From JABMQB01 sp963678235 (GTDB lineage Bacteria > Bacteroidota > Bacteroidia > Bacteroidales > Prolixibacteraceae): 64,000 nucleotides of DNA. The stretch lies in the NCBI GenBank assembly GCA_963678235.1, contig OY782766.1, positions 3,410,001 to 3,474,000 on the forward strand, given 5' to 3'. The translations under genes were made by a program, and so were the position numbers. This document shows positions 1-9,036 of this stretch, one piece after another. Position 1 is the first letter of the stretch; the number at the start of each line of letters is the position of its first letter. The notes beneath the pieces were generated by a model. It was not told the origin of the DNA and made no database searches. It saw nothing but the letters and a program-made list of their open reading frames with translations.

Positions 1-1
1 A

Positions 2-1054
2 ACAGGTGCATTTTGGAAGGATTTTATACATAAAGCATTGAACCTCGGTTTAATCTTACTTTTTGCCGCAAATTATATTACTTTTCGAGAGTTTTTTTAT
101 GGGTATATCATCTCTTTATGCATGCCCGTAATACCACTTACATTTGTACTGATAAAACGAGGACAATTTCATCTTAAACCAAATCTTACTTATTTAAACA
201 AACCTCTGGTACGTGAAATGATCATAGTTTCTACCTTTGGTATGATTAATGGTCTTAGTGGGGTACTTACAAATAATATTGACAAGCTGCTGATTAATAA
301 TTATTTGTCATTAAAAGAGGTCGGAATCTTTAGTGTATGTGCATTATTTGCCACTGTTATCAGGATTCCTGGTAGGGCAACCACAAAAATTTCAACGGGA
401 TTTATTGCAAAGGCCTGGAAAAGAAATGATCTCAGCCAAATTCATAACATCTATAAAAAGGCAAGTTTGAGCCAAACAATTGTAGGTTCTTTAATTTTTG
501 CAGGAATCATCGTTAACCTTGACAACATTTTTAACATACTCCCGGAACATTATAGTCATGGTCGTTGGGTACTCATCTTGTATTCAATTGGAATACTTAT
601 CAGAACCTCTAATACAACAAGCAATGCCATTATTGCCACATCAAAAAGTTATCGCGTTCTTACGCTAATTATTGCCACACAAATAATTTATACAGTTTTA
701 TTCCATATTCTTTTAATACCTAATATGGGAATTACCGGGGCCGCATTGGCCGTTATGCTAACTTATACTGTAAGAACAATAATTGTTGCAGGATTTATTC
801 AATATAAATTCAAAATGTTTTGCTATAGTTTCAGGCATCTTTTAACCGTTATTTTTGCCTCCATTGCAGCTTTCGCAACCTTTCAGGTGCCTGAACCGAA
901 CATTCTAATTTTAAACATATTAATAAAAAGTTTTGTGGTCAGCGTGCTTTTTATTAGCCTTATTTTACTTTTCAAAGTTTCATCAGATTTTGAAATTCTA
1001 TTTAAAAATGGAGTCAAAACTTTGCATCAACTCGTGAGGAAAAATGAAAATTAA
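2..1054 (+). CDS. Wzx-like polysaccharide flippase (MATE/MOP superfamily), 5' truncated by window edge
   Basis: This is the C-terminal two thirds of a multi-pass membrane protein that would flip lipid-linked oligosaccharide units across the inner membrane. The reading frame is open from the window edge, so the first methionine-like codon (TTG near base 38) is internal and not a start. Hydrophobic helices alternate with short basic loops. The stretch GLSGVLTNNIDKLLINNYLS is nearly the same as in the intact flippase at 20309-21793, which has 494 residues, so about 145 residues are missing here. It is followed by a NeuA-like gene, the same order as in the second cassette. Flippase function is known for the family; substrate is not visible. 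Confidence 0.85.
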   Translation, partial: TGAFWKDFIHKALNLGLILLFAANYITFREFFYGYIISLCMPVIPLTFVLIKRGQFHLKPNLTYLNKPLVREMIIVSTFGMINGLSGVLTNNIDKLLINNYLSLKEVGIFSVCALFATVIRIPGRATTKISTGFIAKAWKRNDLSQIHNIYKKASLSQTIVGSLIFAGIIVNLDNIFNILPEHYSHGRWVLILYSIGILIRTSNTTSNAIIATSKSYRVLTLIIATQIIYTVLFHILLIPNMGITGAALAVMLTYTVRTIIVAGFIQYKFKMFCYSFRHLLTVIFASIAAFATFQVPEPNILILNILIKSFVVSVLFISLILLFKVSSDFEILFKNGVKTLHQLVRKNEN

Positions 1055-1079
1055 ATACCAGAAAATACATTCTGGTATT
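1054..1079 (+). terminator. Hairpin immediately after flippase stop
   Basis: A perfect 10-bp stem (AATACCAGAA at 1054-1063 with TTCTGGTATT at 1070-1079) and a six-base loop sit directly on the flippase stop codon. No clear T-run follows on the plus strand, so it could attenuate or protect an mRNA end rather than act as a full intrinsic terminator. Confidence 0.45.
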
Positions 1080-1200
1080 CAAGTCATAATTATTTTTATA
1101 AAGCAATCCCTTAAATTTTTACCTATTTATTTTTCTGCTTGATTAAATTCAGACCAAATTTATTTTAGCTAGTAATGTATATTTTTAATATTTTAATAGC

Positions 1201-1917
1201 ATGAATAGTTCTAAAAAAATATACGCAATAATCCCTGCGCGATCAGGATCAAAAGGGCTTCCAAATAAGAATATAAAACTTCTAAACGGGCATCCATTAT
1301 TAGCCTACTCCATCAATTTTGCCAAGGTTTTAAACGTAAACCGAATAATTTGTTCCACAGATTCAGAAGAATATGCAAAAATTGCTATCAATTATGGAGC
1401 CGAAGTACCATTTCTAAGGGGTACAAATTCATCAGCAGATAATGCAATGGAAGAAGACATATTGAAAGACCTGTATGCAGGATTTATCGATCATAATATT
1501 GATTTTCCTGATTTATTTGTCTGGCTAAGGCCAACTTTTGTTTTTAGGAAATTGGAAGCTGTGCAACAATGTATTAGTAAGCTAATTGAAGATACTAGAT
1601 TAAGTGCTGCAAGGACAATATGTGAATCTGAATCAAGATTATACCGATTAGATTCGAACAGCGAGTTATCCCCTATTTTTGATGACCATGGTAAATCAAT
1701 GATCCGAAGACAGGATGTTGGAACATTTTATAAAGTGTACAGCACCGATGTTTTTAGGGGTAAACCCCGTAATGATGGGAGTAATTTTTTAGGGAACAAT
1801 ATTTTAGGTGTATCAGTTCCAAAAGTGTGTGGATTGGATATAGATGACCTGGAAGATTTTCAATTAATCGAAACATTATTAAAACATGAGGAAGGTGTTC
1901 AAAAATATATATATTAA
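1201..1917 (+). CDS. CMP-nonulosonate (sialic acid-like) cytidylyltransferase, NeuA family
   Basis: Predicted to activate a nonulosonic acid with CTP to give the CMP-sugar donor in the cytoplasm. The N-terminal nucleotide-binding signature IPARSGSKGLPNKN (residues 11-24) is the classic NeuA form, with an arginine/lysine pair for CTP phosphates. RRQD and a TFYKVYSTDVF segment follow in the C-terminal half, as in CMP-sialate synthetases. At 238 residues it is the normal length for a single-domain enzyme, in contrast to the HAD-fused copy at 21853-23022. It lies 146 bp after the flippase and just upstream of a second cytidylyltransferase homologue. Which nonulosonate it uses cannot be read from sequence. 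Confidence 0.85.
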   Translation: MNSSKKIYAIIPARSGSKGLPNKNIKLLNGHPLLAYSINFAKVLNVNRIICSTDSEEYAKIAINYGAEVPFLRGTNSSADNAMEEDILKDLYAGFIDHNIDFPDLFVWLRPTFVFRKLEAVQQCISKLIEDTRLSAARTICESESRLYRLDSNSELSPIFDDHGKSMIRRQDVGTFYKVYSTDVFRGKPRNDGSNFLGNNILGVSVPKVCGLDIDDLEDFQLIETLLKHEEGVQKYIY

Positions 1918-1952
1918 AACGTTTCAAAACATTAACATTTTAATTCTGGTGA

Positions 1953-2630
1953 ATGAAATTAACAGCAGTAATTCCGGTCAGAAAAGGCTCTGAAAGAGTT
2001 CCGAATAAAAGCCTTAGAAAATTCGGGTCAACGAATTTATTAAAACTCAAAATCAAGGAGTTATTAAATGTTCAATTGATAGATAATATTGTAGTTAATA
2101 CCGACTCTGAGGAAGCTATTGAAATTGCCGGGCAAATGAACGTAGATTTCCACGTCAGGAAGCCCTATTATGCTTCCTCAAAATGCTCAAACAGTCAGTT
2201 TCTGACTTATTTGGGAGAAACAACCAATACAGATATATTTGCCTATTGTCCAGTCACATCGCCTTTCATTAAGCACCAAACAATTACCAATTGCATTGAA
2301 GAATTTTTACAATCAAAGAATGACAGTTTAGCTACTGTCACCTCTATAAAAGAGTTTCTATGGCTTCATAAAAAGCCTTTAAATTATGCATTGGACAATC
2401 AACCAAATAGTCAGAACCTACCTCCAATCAAGGCATTGAATTTTGGCCTTAATTTGATTAGAAGAACAGATTTGCTAAAATTTAAAAACATAGTAGGAAT
2501 TGATCCAAAATTTATCGAACTTGACAAAATTGAGGGAATTGATATTGATACCCCTCTTGATTTTTTTATAGCAGAACAAGTTTATCTAAAACAAACGGAA
2601 GACAATAATTTCTTAGCATACCTTAAATGA
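1953..2630 (+). CDS. Second cytidylyltransferase-family protein (NeuA-like)
   Basis: A 225-residue nucleotidyltransferase with the N-terminal signature VIPVRKGSERVPNKSLRKF (residues 6-24), related to NeuA and KdsB-type enzymes but with GSER in place of GSKG. The middle segment CPVTSPF is the typical sugar-nucleotide transferase strand. It is 35 bp after another NeuA homologue and overlaps the next gene by four bases (ATGA), so it is in the same operon and translationally coupled to the phosphatase. Two different activating enzymes side by side suggest two different acids or a diverged paralogue with another substrate. Substrate is unknown. Confidence 0.75.
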   Translation: MKLTAVIPVRKGSERVPNKSLRKFGSTNLLKLKIKELLNVQLIDNIVVNTDSEEAIEIAGQMNVDFHVRKPYYASSKCSNSQFLTYLGETTNTDIFAYCPVTSPFIKHQTITNCIEEFLQSKNDSLATVTSIKEFLWLHKKPLNYALDNQPNSQNLPPIKALNFGLNLIRRTDLLKFKNIVGIDPKFIELDKIEGIDIDTPLDFFIAEQVYLKQTEDNNFLAYLK

Positions 2631-3307
2631 GCATTTGCCACGAAATAAAAACTATCATTAAAAATAACCTCCATGCAATTATCGAACTCAGAACAAAAAA
2701 AACAGTAAAGCCAGATGGGAGCTTTGTTTCTGAAGGTGATTTATTATGTGAAAAGCTAATTCTTTCTTATATATCTGAAAAGCATCCCGATTTTTATTTA
2801 ATCTCCGAAGAATCCCCAAACAATAATATTAAAAACCATACAAAAGATAAATTGTTAATCTTAGACCCAATAGATGGAACTGAAAATTTTGTTTCTGGAT
2901 TAAAGGAATGGGGAGTTGCTGTTTGTGTATTTGAAAAAGGAAAACATCTAGAGTCGATGCTGGCACTTCCGGAGTTAAATGAATACATGATTTCTGGCGA
3001 TACATTTAGCCGATTTGAGTCGAGAATAATGGGATTATCCTCGTCACTAAAAAAAGAAGACCTCCAACACATTAAAGAAGGATTTGAATACAGAATAATT
3101 GGTTGTTGTGTTTACAATATGTTCAACGTTATTAGGGGCTCATACTGTTCTTTTGAAAATTTCAAAGGAGCCTGGGTTTGGGATATTATCCCGGGTTTAA
3201 ATTTAGCCTTAGAGCACAAACTTAAAGTGGAGGTAAATGGAGAAAAATACCAAGGTGAATTACTTAGACCGGATCAAAAATATCGTTTCAAAATTTCCGG
3301 GCAATAA
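2627..3307 (+). CDS. Inositol monophosphatase-family sugar phosphatase
   Basis: A Mg-dependent phosphatase of the IMPase/CysQ fold. Metal-binding residues are visible: the SEES motif (residues 60-63), DPIDGTENF (80-88) and the C-terminal WD pair (W185-D186). At 226 residues it is somewhat short for the family, which usually has 250-275, mainly at the C terminus. Being placed between CMP-nonulosonate synthetases and a NeuB domain, it could dephosphorylate a nonulosonate 9-phosphate or a hexosamine precursor; this is inference. An alternative is 3'-phosphoadenosine 5'-phosphate (PAP) removal, CysQ-like, which would make sense beside six sulfotransferases that release PAP. The next gene starts 71 bases before this stop. 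Confidence 0.75.
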   Translation: MSICHEIKTIIKNNLHAIIELRTKKTVKPDGSFVSEGDLLCEKLILSYISEKHPDFYLISEESPNNNIKNHTKDKLLILDPIDGTENFVSGLKEWGVAVCVFEKGKHLESMLALPELNEYMISGDTFSRFESRIMGLSSSLKKEDLQHIKEGFEYRIIGCCVYNMFNVIRGSYCSFENFKGAWVWDIIPGLNLALEHKLKVEVNGEKYQGELLRPDQKYRFKISGQ

Positions 3308-4820
3308 AGTATATATTTTAGGCAAAGGTGCATCAGTTGGTAAAATTAAAAAAAACCTGCTTGCAGATGGTTTAATTATTAATATTAACGACTCTGAACG
3401 AATCTTACCAGGACAGTTCTGTTTTTTACACAGCTTGTGGGCAATTGAAAGTATAAAAGCAAACGGATACAAGTCAGAACTGTATTTTTCATCGCGGGAT
3501 ATTCAAGACCAAAATAAAATTGTCAAATTACCATATAAGCCGGAAACTTTTGACAGCCCTGAAAAGATTATTTCGAGCATCGAAAAAGAAGAACTGTTTA
3601 TTTCCGATTTTTTATTTATTTCTGCTCTAAAACTGTCCTTTCAAATTGCTACTTTACTAAATAAAAAACTTCAGGTATTCTTTTTGGGCTTTGATTTTTT
3701 AGCATCTCCAACAAAGGTAATGGAGGACTATTCAAATCATTTGCCTGAATATACCAATATGGTACTTAAGGTTCAGGAAAGTATTTTCAGAACAATAAAA
3801 GACCATTATAAAGGAAGCCAGATGCTTGAGTTGGTTCATGTGGGCAACCGCTCTTTTAGCGATATTTCCGTATTAGGGTTTAATTCTGCCGGGCTTTCAA
3901 TAAGCTCTTCTGACGAGTTAAAACATAACAGCGATCTTTATAATGATATCCTTAAAAAAATAAAAAGAAACATCCCAATTGTTGTTGCTGAATTAACCAA
4001 TAATCACATTGGAGATAAAAACAGGCTTAAAGCGATGATAAGGCTGGCAAAAGAAGCAGGAGCCGACGCAGTAAAAGTTCAAAAAAGAGATGTTGAATCA
4101 TTCTATACAAAACAAGAACTAAATTCCCCTTACAATTCCCCTTTCGGAGAAACACTAGGGGATTACAGAAATGCTGTTGAATTGACTGAGGAGTTATTCG
4201 ATGTACTCAGTGAAGAATGCAGCAGAAATGAGCTGTTTTGGTTTACGTCAATTTTAGATCTTAAATCTTACCATTTTATTCAAAAATACAAGCTCCCTTT
4301 AATCAAACTGCCGAGCACAATTTCCAATCACCGAAATTTTATATCAAAGATAAATAGTTTATACCATGGCGATATTGTGATTTCAACGGGATTTACAAAC
4401 GTTGAATATGAAAATTATATTTTAAAAAAGTTCGCCCATGACAGAAGGTTATTTTTACTTCAGTGTACATCTTCGTATCCTGCGCCCCCGGAAGCTTGTA
4501 ATATATCTGTAGTTCGGCATTACAACGACTTAAGAAAAGGAACGTACCCAAACCTTTTCCCGGGCTATTCAAGCCATGATGTAGGCTCGACAGCCAGCAT
4601 GATGGCTGTTGCAGCTGGTGCCCTGATTATTGAAAAACATGTGAAATTAGGAAATCTTGATTGGGTACATTTTGATGGTGTTGCGCTTGATTTAGTCAAC
4701 AATGAGTTTAAAAGATTTGTTGATAACATTAAAATTGCAAGTACCATTAACGGATTTGAAGAAAAAGCCGTCCTGGCTATTGAAGATCACAAATATATTC
4801 CAAACAAATCGAATAATTAA
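3237..4820 (+). CDS. Fusion: DUF115/GT42-like domain + NeuB-type nonulosonate synthase
   Basis: Two domains. Residues about 23-225 form a Rossmann-like domain starting with KVYILGKGASV and carrying VFFLGFDF, resembling MptE/DUF115 and the GT42 sialyltransferase core. Residues about 246-520 are NeuB-like: VVAELTNNHIGD, then AGADAVKVQKRD, condensing phosphoenolpyruvate with an N-acyl-hexosamine in characterised homologues. No C-terminal SAF (antifreeze) domain follows. The usual DHxxSL motif near the end is altered (HVKLGNLDWVHFDGVAL), so activity or substrate may differ. The start overlaps the phosphatase by 71 bases; the next ATG is far into the first domain, so the overlap seems real. A synthase fused to a possible transferase of the same sugar is unusual. 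Confidence 0.75.
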   Translation: MEKNTKVNYLDRIKNIVSKFPGNKVYILGKGASVGKIKKNLLADGLIININDSERILPGQFCFLHSLWAIESIKANGYKSELYFSSRDIQDQNKIVKLPYKPETFDSPEKIISSIEKEELFISDFLFISALKLSFQIATLLNKKLQVFFLGFDFLASPTKVMEDYSNHLPEYTNMVLKVQESIFRTIKDHYKGSQMLELVHVGNRSFSDISVLGFNSAGLSISSSDELKHNSDLYNDILKKIKRNIPIVVAELTNNHIGDKNRLKAMIRLAKEAGADAVKVQKRDVESFYTKQELNSPYNSPFGETLGDYRNAVELTEELFDVLSEECSRNELFWFTSILDLKSYHFIQKYKLPLIKLPSTISNHRNFISKINSLYHGDIVISTGFTNVEYENYILKKFAHDRRLFLLQCTSSYPAPPEACNISVVRHYNDLRKGTYPNLFPGYSSHDVGSTASMMAVAAGALIIEKHVKLGNLDWVHFDGVALDLVNNEFKRFVDNIKIASTINGFEEKAVLAIEDHKYIPNKSNN

Positions 4821-4836
4821 CAGCAAACAATCCTAC

Positions 4837-6099
4837 ATGAACCATTCGGGCAACGACAAAGACTATACAAGATATAATCAAATTAGGTCTTTATTCGATA
4901 TTACTTTTCGCGGCTATGATATACAAATGCTAATTGCCCATGATATAGCAAAAATATGTTTCTATAAAAAACTCCCTAAACTAAAGTCTATTTATCGATT
5001 TTTTATGATCCATAAACATGCAGACCTGTTAAAATTACTAACAGTTGATGCATTCATTTTTTCAATGCCTAACGAATACAGAAATGATCATGCGGAGTTA
5101 GTCGAAAGTGTTATGGATGAAATTGAGGGTAACAAAGAGATTGTAAAACGTCCAAAAGGCTTGCGATTTACTTTAAATTTTAAAATTATTCGTGAAAGCC
5201 TCTCTGAAGTTTTAAAAAGAAAAGCCAATCTATCTTTAAAAGAAATAATATACTATTGGGGATCTTTATGTTATTATAAAAACCTTCTGCATTGGCTTGA
5301 AAAAAAAACAAGGTTCCCAATAAAAACAAAAGCATTTATTGCATTTAACGGCGCATTCCCTCCCCATAGCATTTGGACCGTTTTTTTAAACAAATGGGAT
5401 ATTCCAAGCTATTCGTTACAACACGGATTATATGTGAGCTATAAGTATAAGGTTCCAATGTCCATCATTAATTATGAAAACCTTCCTTCGAAAAAGGTTT
5501 TGTGTTGGGGAAAAAACACATTTAATTCCTTAATAAAATTTGGATATAAACCCGAAAGCCTAATTATAGCGGGAAATCCCAAATATAAAAACACCACCGT
5601 TCAAAAGGTTAAACAAAGCTTTAAAAATGGCATTGTGCTACTCGGAAGAAAAATATATGATGAGGGAAATGAGGAGCTGCTAACTATCCTGAGCGAATAT
5701 CAGGAACAAAATCAAACAAAATTTTATATAAAACCACACCCATCGCTTTCGATTCAGAAATATGAGACTTTATGCAAACAGCATCATTTAGATTTGATTA
5801 ACGATCATACGCTTTTGAATGATTTGCTCCATTCAGGCAGATTTGATTTCTCTGTTTCCTATAACACAACTGCCTATTACGAATCGTTGGCAAGCGGCCT
5901 ACCTTCTTTTCGGTTTGCCTTATTTGAAAATGAAGGATTTTTAGGATTAAATGACAAGTTTTGTACTTTGCCAGAACTGGAGGTAAAAATTAGCAATTTT
6001 AAAAATTTAACAGAAAATGAATTACAACAGAACATAAACGATTTACTGTTTGAAATATTCAATCTGGGAAACATTAATTACAAAACCATTATTAAATAA
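4837..6099 (+). CDS. KPHP-motif GT-B glycosyltransferase (sialyltransferase/capsule type)
   Basis: A 420-residue cytoplasmic protein. The frame is open 45 codons further upstream into the NeuB gene, but the ATG at 4837, 16 bp after that gene's stop, is the sensible start. The C-terminal half has features of bacterial poly/sialyltransferase and Kdo-type GT-B enzymes: QHG (195-197), AGNPKY (245-250), a KPHP motif (299-302) that binds CMP phosphate in such enzymes, and a Ser/Thr-rich NTTAYYE helix start (343-349). In context it is a good candidate for transferring one of the CMP-nonulosonates made by the genes just upstream. Exact GT family is not certain. Confidence 0.6.
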   Translation: MNHSGNDKDYTRYNQIRSLFDITFRGYDIQMLIAHDIAKICFYKKLPKLKSIYRFFMIHKHADLLKLLTVDAFIFSMPNEYRNDHAELVESVMDEIEGNKEIVKRPKGLRFTLNFKIIRESLSEVLKRKANLSLKEIIYYWGSLCYYKNLLHWLEKKTRFPIKTKAFIAFNGAFPPHSIWTVFLNKWDIPSYSLQHGLYVSYKYKVPMSIINYENLPSKKVLCWGKNTFNSLIKFGYKPESLIIAGNPKYKNTTVQKVKQSFKNGIVLLGRKIYDEGNEELLTILSEYQEQNQTKFYIKPHPSLSIQKYETLCKQHHLDLINDHTLLNDLLHSGRFDFSVSYNTTAYYESLASGLPSFRFALFENEGFLGLNDKFCTLPELEVKISNFKNLTENELQQNINDLLFEIFNLGNINYKTIIK

Positions 6100-6154
6100 C
6101 AACCCATTTTTACTTATTCTGTTTTGGGTTTAAACCGCATAAAAACAATTATGG

Positions 6155-7111
6155 ATGAAAATTTTTACATTAAACATATACAAATATTACTCACATAAAA
6201 TACGTGAATTGTACAGGCATAAGTACCGCACAAGTGAAATAATCCAACTTATTTTTAGCACTATTTTTTTTAAGTTGAAAAGCTTGCAAAAATATTTTTT
6301 GCCAGGCCACAAACCAGATTTCATTGTCATTGGTGCCCAAAAATGTGGTACAAGTTCTTTGCATTATTACTTAAAACAACATCCTTCATTAGTTGGCTCA
6401 AGCCCCAAGGAAATACATTATTTTGATAAAAAAGTTGAATTGCCATATTCCTTAAAAAGGTATGAGAAGCACTTTACCCATTTATTCCCTAAGAACAAAC
6501 TTTTCTATGAATCGACTCCAAAATATATATTTGAAAAAAATGTTGCTAAAAAAATTTCAGAGTGCTATCCCGATATTAAATTGATACTGGTTTTACGCAA
6601 TCCTGTTCAAAGAGCCTATTCGGCTTGGAATATGCACCGCATCAAGTTTGAAGAAAATAAGCGTAACTATTTAAACAACCTAAATAATTTCCCTGAAAAA
6701 AAAGATGCTTATTTGCATTTTTTTCAAAACAGCAAAAAATTTCCGGACTTTAAGGACTTTATTCAATTTGAACAATCCCAAATTAATTCAGGAAATTTAG
6801 ATGGGCATGCAACACTTAGACGAGGATTATATGCTCAACAGATTAAGGAATATTATTCTTATTTCAGGAAAGAACAAATTTTAATTTTAGGATTTAAAGA
6901 TTTTACAAATCAAACAGAACAAACTTTGGAGAAAATATATCAATTTTTAGGCGTAGAATCAATGCCCTTTTCAAAGCTTAATGTAAAACCTAAGGGTAGT
7001 AGAACCTACAATACCAGAATGTCAACCGAAGAAGAAGCATTTTTAGAAAATTACTATGCTGAGCCCAATAAAGAACTATTTGAACTTTTAGGTTATGAAT
7101 TAAATTGGTAA
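6155..7111 (+). CDS. PAPS-dependent carbohydrate sulfotransferase 1
   Basis: A 318-residue sulfotransferase that should move sulfate from PAPS to a sugar hydroxyl or amine. The 5'-phosphosulfate loop is IGAQKCGTSSLH (59-70) and the 3'-phosphate-binding element is RNPVQRAYSAW (148-158). KEIHYFDKK and the C-terminal EEEAFLENYYAEPN segment resemble heparan-sulfate-type bacterial sulfotransferases. No signal peptide: it would act in the cytoplasm on lipid-linked or nucleotide intermediates. It is a close paralogue of the third gene of this triplet (8071-9003), sharing the ELFELLG ending, but not of the middle one. Confidence 0.88.
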   Translation: MKIFTLNIYKYYSHKIRELYRHKYRTSEIIQLIFSTIFFKLKSLQKYFLPGHKPDFIVIGAQKCGTSSLHYYLKQHPSLVGSSPKEIHYFDKKVELPYSLKRYEKHFTHLFPKNKLFYESTPKYIFEKNVAKKISECYPDIKLILVLRNPVQRAYSAWNMHRIKFEENKRNYLNNLNNFPEKKDAYLHFFQNSKKFPDFKDFIQFEQSQINSGNLDGHATLRRGLYAQQIKEYYSYFRKEQILILGFKDFTNQTEQTLEKIYQFLGVESMPFSKLNVKPKGSRTYNTRMSTEEEAFLENYYAEPNKELFELLGYELNW

Positions 7112-7178
7112 TGAACTATATTGAAAAAATAATTTACTTATCATTCACAAATTTGAATTTCGATAAAAGAAAACTTAT

Positions 7179-8015
7179 ATGAAAGTTGATTTTATACTCT
7201 TAGGTGCATCCAAATCGGGAACTACAACCATGGCTGATATTTTAAGAGACCATCCGGATATAAACTTTTGCAAAAAGAAAGAACCTAATTTTTTTAGCAG
7301 GACCAAAAACTGGAAAAATAATGTTGAACAGTATCATAAGCTTTTCGACGAGGAAGAAGGCAAAATATATGGAGAAGCTTCGCATACCTATACAGCATTA
7401 CCAAAATACAATTTAAAAATCTGGGAAGATATTTATACCTATAACCCTGAAATGAAATTTATTTATATTGTTCGAAATCCGATAGATCGGTTTATATCAG
7501 GCTATATGCAAGCCTATCAAAGAGGTCGGATTAATATGTCAATCGACGATGTATTACATCGTGGGACAAGTATTACAAAGTCGAGATACTATACCCAAAT
7601 AACTCCCTTTATTGAGCGCTTCGGAAAGGAAAAAATACTCATCATCAATTTTGATGATTTTATTTCAAAACGAAAGGAAGTGATGATGAAAATTTCTGAT
7701 TTTTTATGTGTTAATTTTAATAAATTCAAAAACTTTGAGAACTTGCATAGCAACGTTTCCATTAAAGGCAAAAAGCTTCATTACAAATACGATAAATATT
7801 TGCATTTTTTGAAACCTGTTCTAAACAAAACCAATCCCAAACTAAAAGATTCAATTCGAATGATCTTAACACCTAAGAGGCGGCTGTTTCTCGAAAAACC
7901 AACACTAACACCTGAGCAACAACAAACTATAATAAGGCTCACCAAACTTGATACAATAGAATTATCAAAACTTACGGGAATGGACTATTCTGATTGGCTC
8001 AAAGTGAAAAATTAA
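7179..8015 (+). CDS. PAPS-dependent carbohydrate sulfotransferase 2
   Basis: A 278-residue sulfotransferase. The PAPS loop LLGASKSGTTTM (7-18) is close to the N terminus, and the 3'-phosphate element is RNPIDRFISGY (99-109). KKKEPNFFSR fills the position of the KEIHYF segment of its neighbours, so the acceptor site probably differs. It lies 67 bp after sulfotransferase 1 and 55 bp before sulfotransferase 3, on the same strand, so the three are likely cotranscribed and would sulfate different positions of one glycan. Confidence 0.87.
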   Translation: MKVDFILLGASKSGTTTMADILRDHPDINFCKKKEPNFFSRTKNWKNNVEQYHKLFDEEEGKIYGEASHTYTALPKYNLKIWEDIYTYNPEMKFIYIVRNPIDRFISGYMQAYQRGRINMSIDDVLHRGTSITKSRYYTQITPFIERFGKEKILIINFDDFISKRKEVMMKISDFLCVNFNKFKNFENLHSNVSIKGKKLHYKYDKYLHFLKPVLNKTNPKLKDSIRMILTPKRRLFLEKPTLTPEQQQTIIRLTKLDTIELSKLTGMDYSDWLKVKN

Positions 8016-8070
8016 TATCGAATTTGTTTTAAAGAAAATCCAATCAACATTAAAAAAGGAACTTCGCACG

Positions 8071-9003
8071 ATGAATAATTTGCAAAAGAACTTCGCTATT
8101 TTATACAGGAATCGGGCTCCAAAAGATTTTAAACGATTGGTCAGGGAAAATTTAATAAAAAGGACCAAAAAGTATCATAAATATTTCCTCAAAAGCAATA
8201 AGCCTGATTTTTTGATTATTGGTGCCCAGAAATCAGGAACTTCATCCCTTCATTATTACCTCAACCAGCACCCCAGGCTAGTAGGAACCAGGCCAAAAGA
8301 AATTCATTATTTTGACCAATGGATTAATTTTGGGTATAGCCTTGAGTGGTACGAAAACCATTTTAACAGTATCAATGCAAAAAACAAATTGTTTTTCGAA
8401 ACCACACCCAATTATATGTTTTATGATTCAAGTTGTAAACTTATAGCTGAGACTTATCCGAATATTAAATTGATAATTATCCTACGCGATCCTGTTCCCA
8501 GGGCTTTCTCGGCGTGGAATATGTACAATGACAAATTCCAACAAAATAAAAATTCGTATAAAAATAAGAGTGGAAGATTTCCTGGTGAATCTAATTTTAC
8601 CCACAAACACCTGTTTGAAAACCGAACAAGCTTTCCAGGTTTTAGGGAATGCATACGCTTAGAGCAAGACCTGAAAAAAGAAGGTAAAAACATTGATCCC
8701 TTCTTTTTACGTATGGGTGAGTATGCCAATCAAATAAAATCCCTACACCGCTATTTCAATGTAGATCAATTATTAATCCTTGGTTTTAAAGACCTGGTTA
8801 ACAATACCGAACTAACACTTGAGAAAGTATATAATTTTCTTCAGGTCGAAAGTTTTGAATATTCAAAGTTGAATATTGAACCAAGGCATTCCAGGCCTTA
8901 TAAGTTAAAACTGAAGGACGAAGACCGAATATTTTTAGAAGAATATTATGCAGATGCAAACTCAGAACTTTTCGAATTATTGGGTTCAAAAATCAATTGG
9001 TGA
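8071..9003 (+). CDS. PAPS-dependent carbohydrate sulfotransferase 3
   Basis: A 310-residue paralogue of sulfotransferase 1: IIGAQKSGTSSLH loop (49-61), PKEIHYFDQW, RDPVPRAFSAW and the shared C-terminal ELFELLG ending. The basic N-terminal 45 residues precede the catalytic domain without a signal peptide or membrane helix. The gene ends 33 bp from the stop of the convergent GT4 gene, so it closes the first plus-strand run of the locus. The pair with sulfotransferase 1 probably arose by duplication around the unrelated middle gene. Confidence 0.87.
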   Translation: MNNLQKNFAILYRNRAPKDFKRLVRENLIKRTKKYHKYFLKSNKPDFLIIGAQKSGTSSLHYYLNQHPRLVGTRPKEIHYFDQWINFGYSLEWYENHFNSINAKNKLFFETTPNYMFYDSSCKLIAETYPNIKLIIILRDPVPRAFSAWNMYNDKFQQNKNSYKNKSGRFPGESNFTHKHLFENRTSFPGFRECIRLEQDLKKEGKNIDPFFLRMGEYANQIKSLHRYFNVDQLLILGFKDLVNNTELTLEKVYNFLQVESFEYSKLNIEPRHSRPYKLKLKDEDRIFLEEYYADANSELFELLGSKINW

Positions 9004-9036
9004 AATTTCCTGCCGGAATTATCGTATCTAAAGTAA

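Noticed and set aside
4702..4836. Upstream extension of the KPHP glycosyltransferase frame
   Set aside because: The extension lies inside the NeuB domain and has no family-like sequence; the ATG at 4837 directly follows the NeuB stop.
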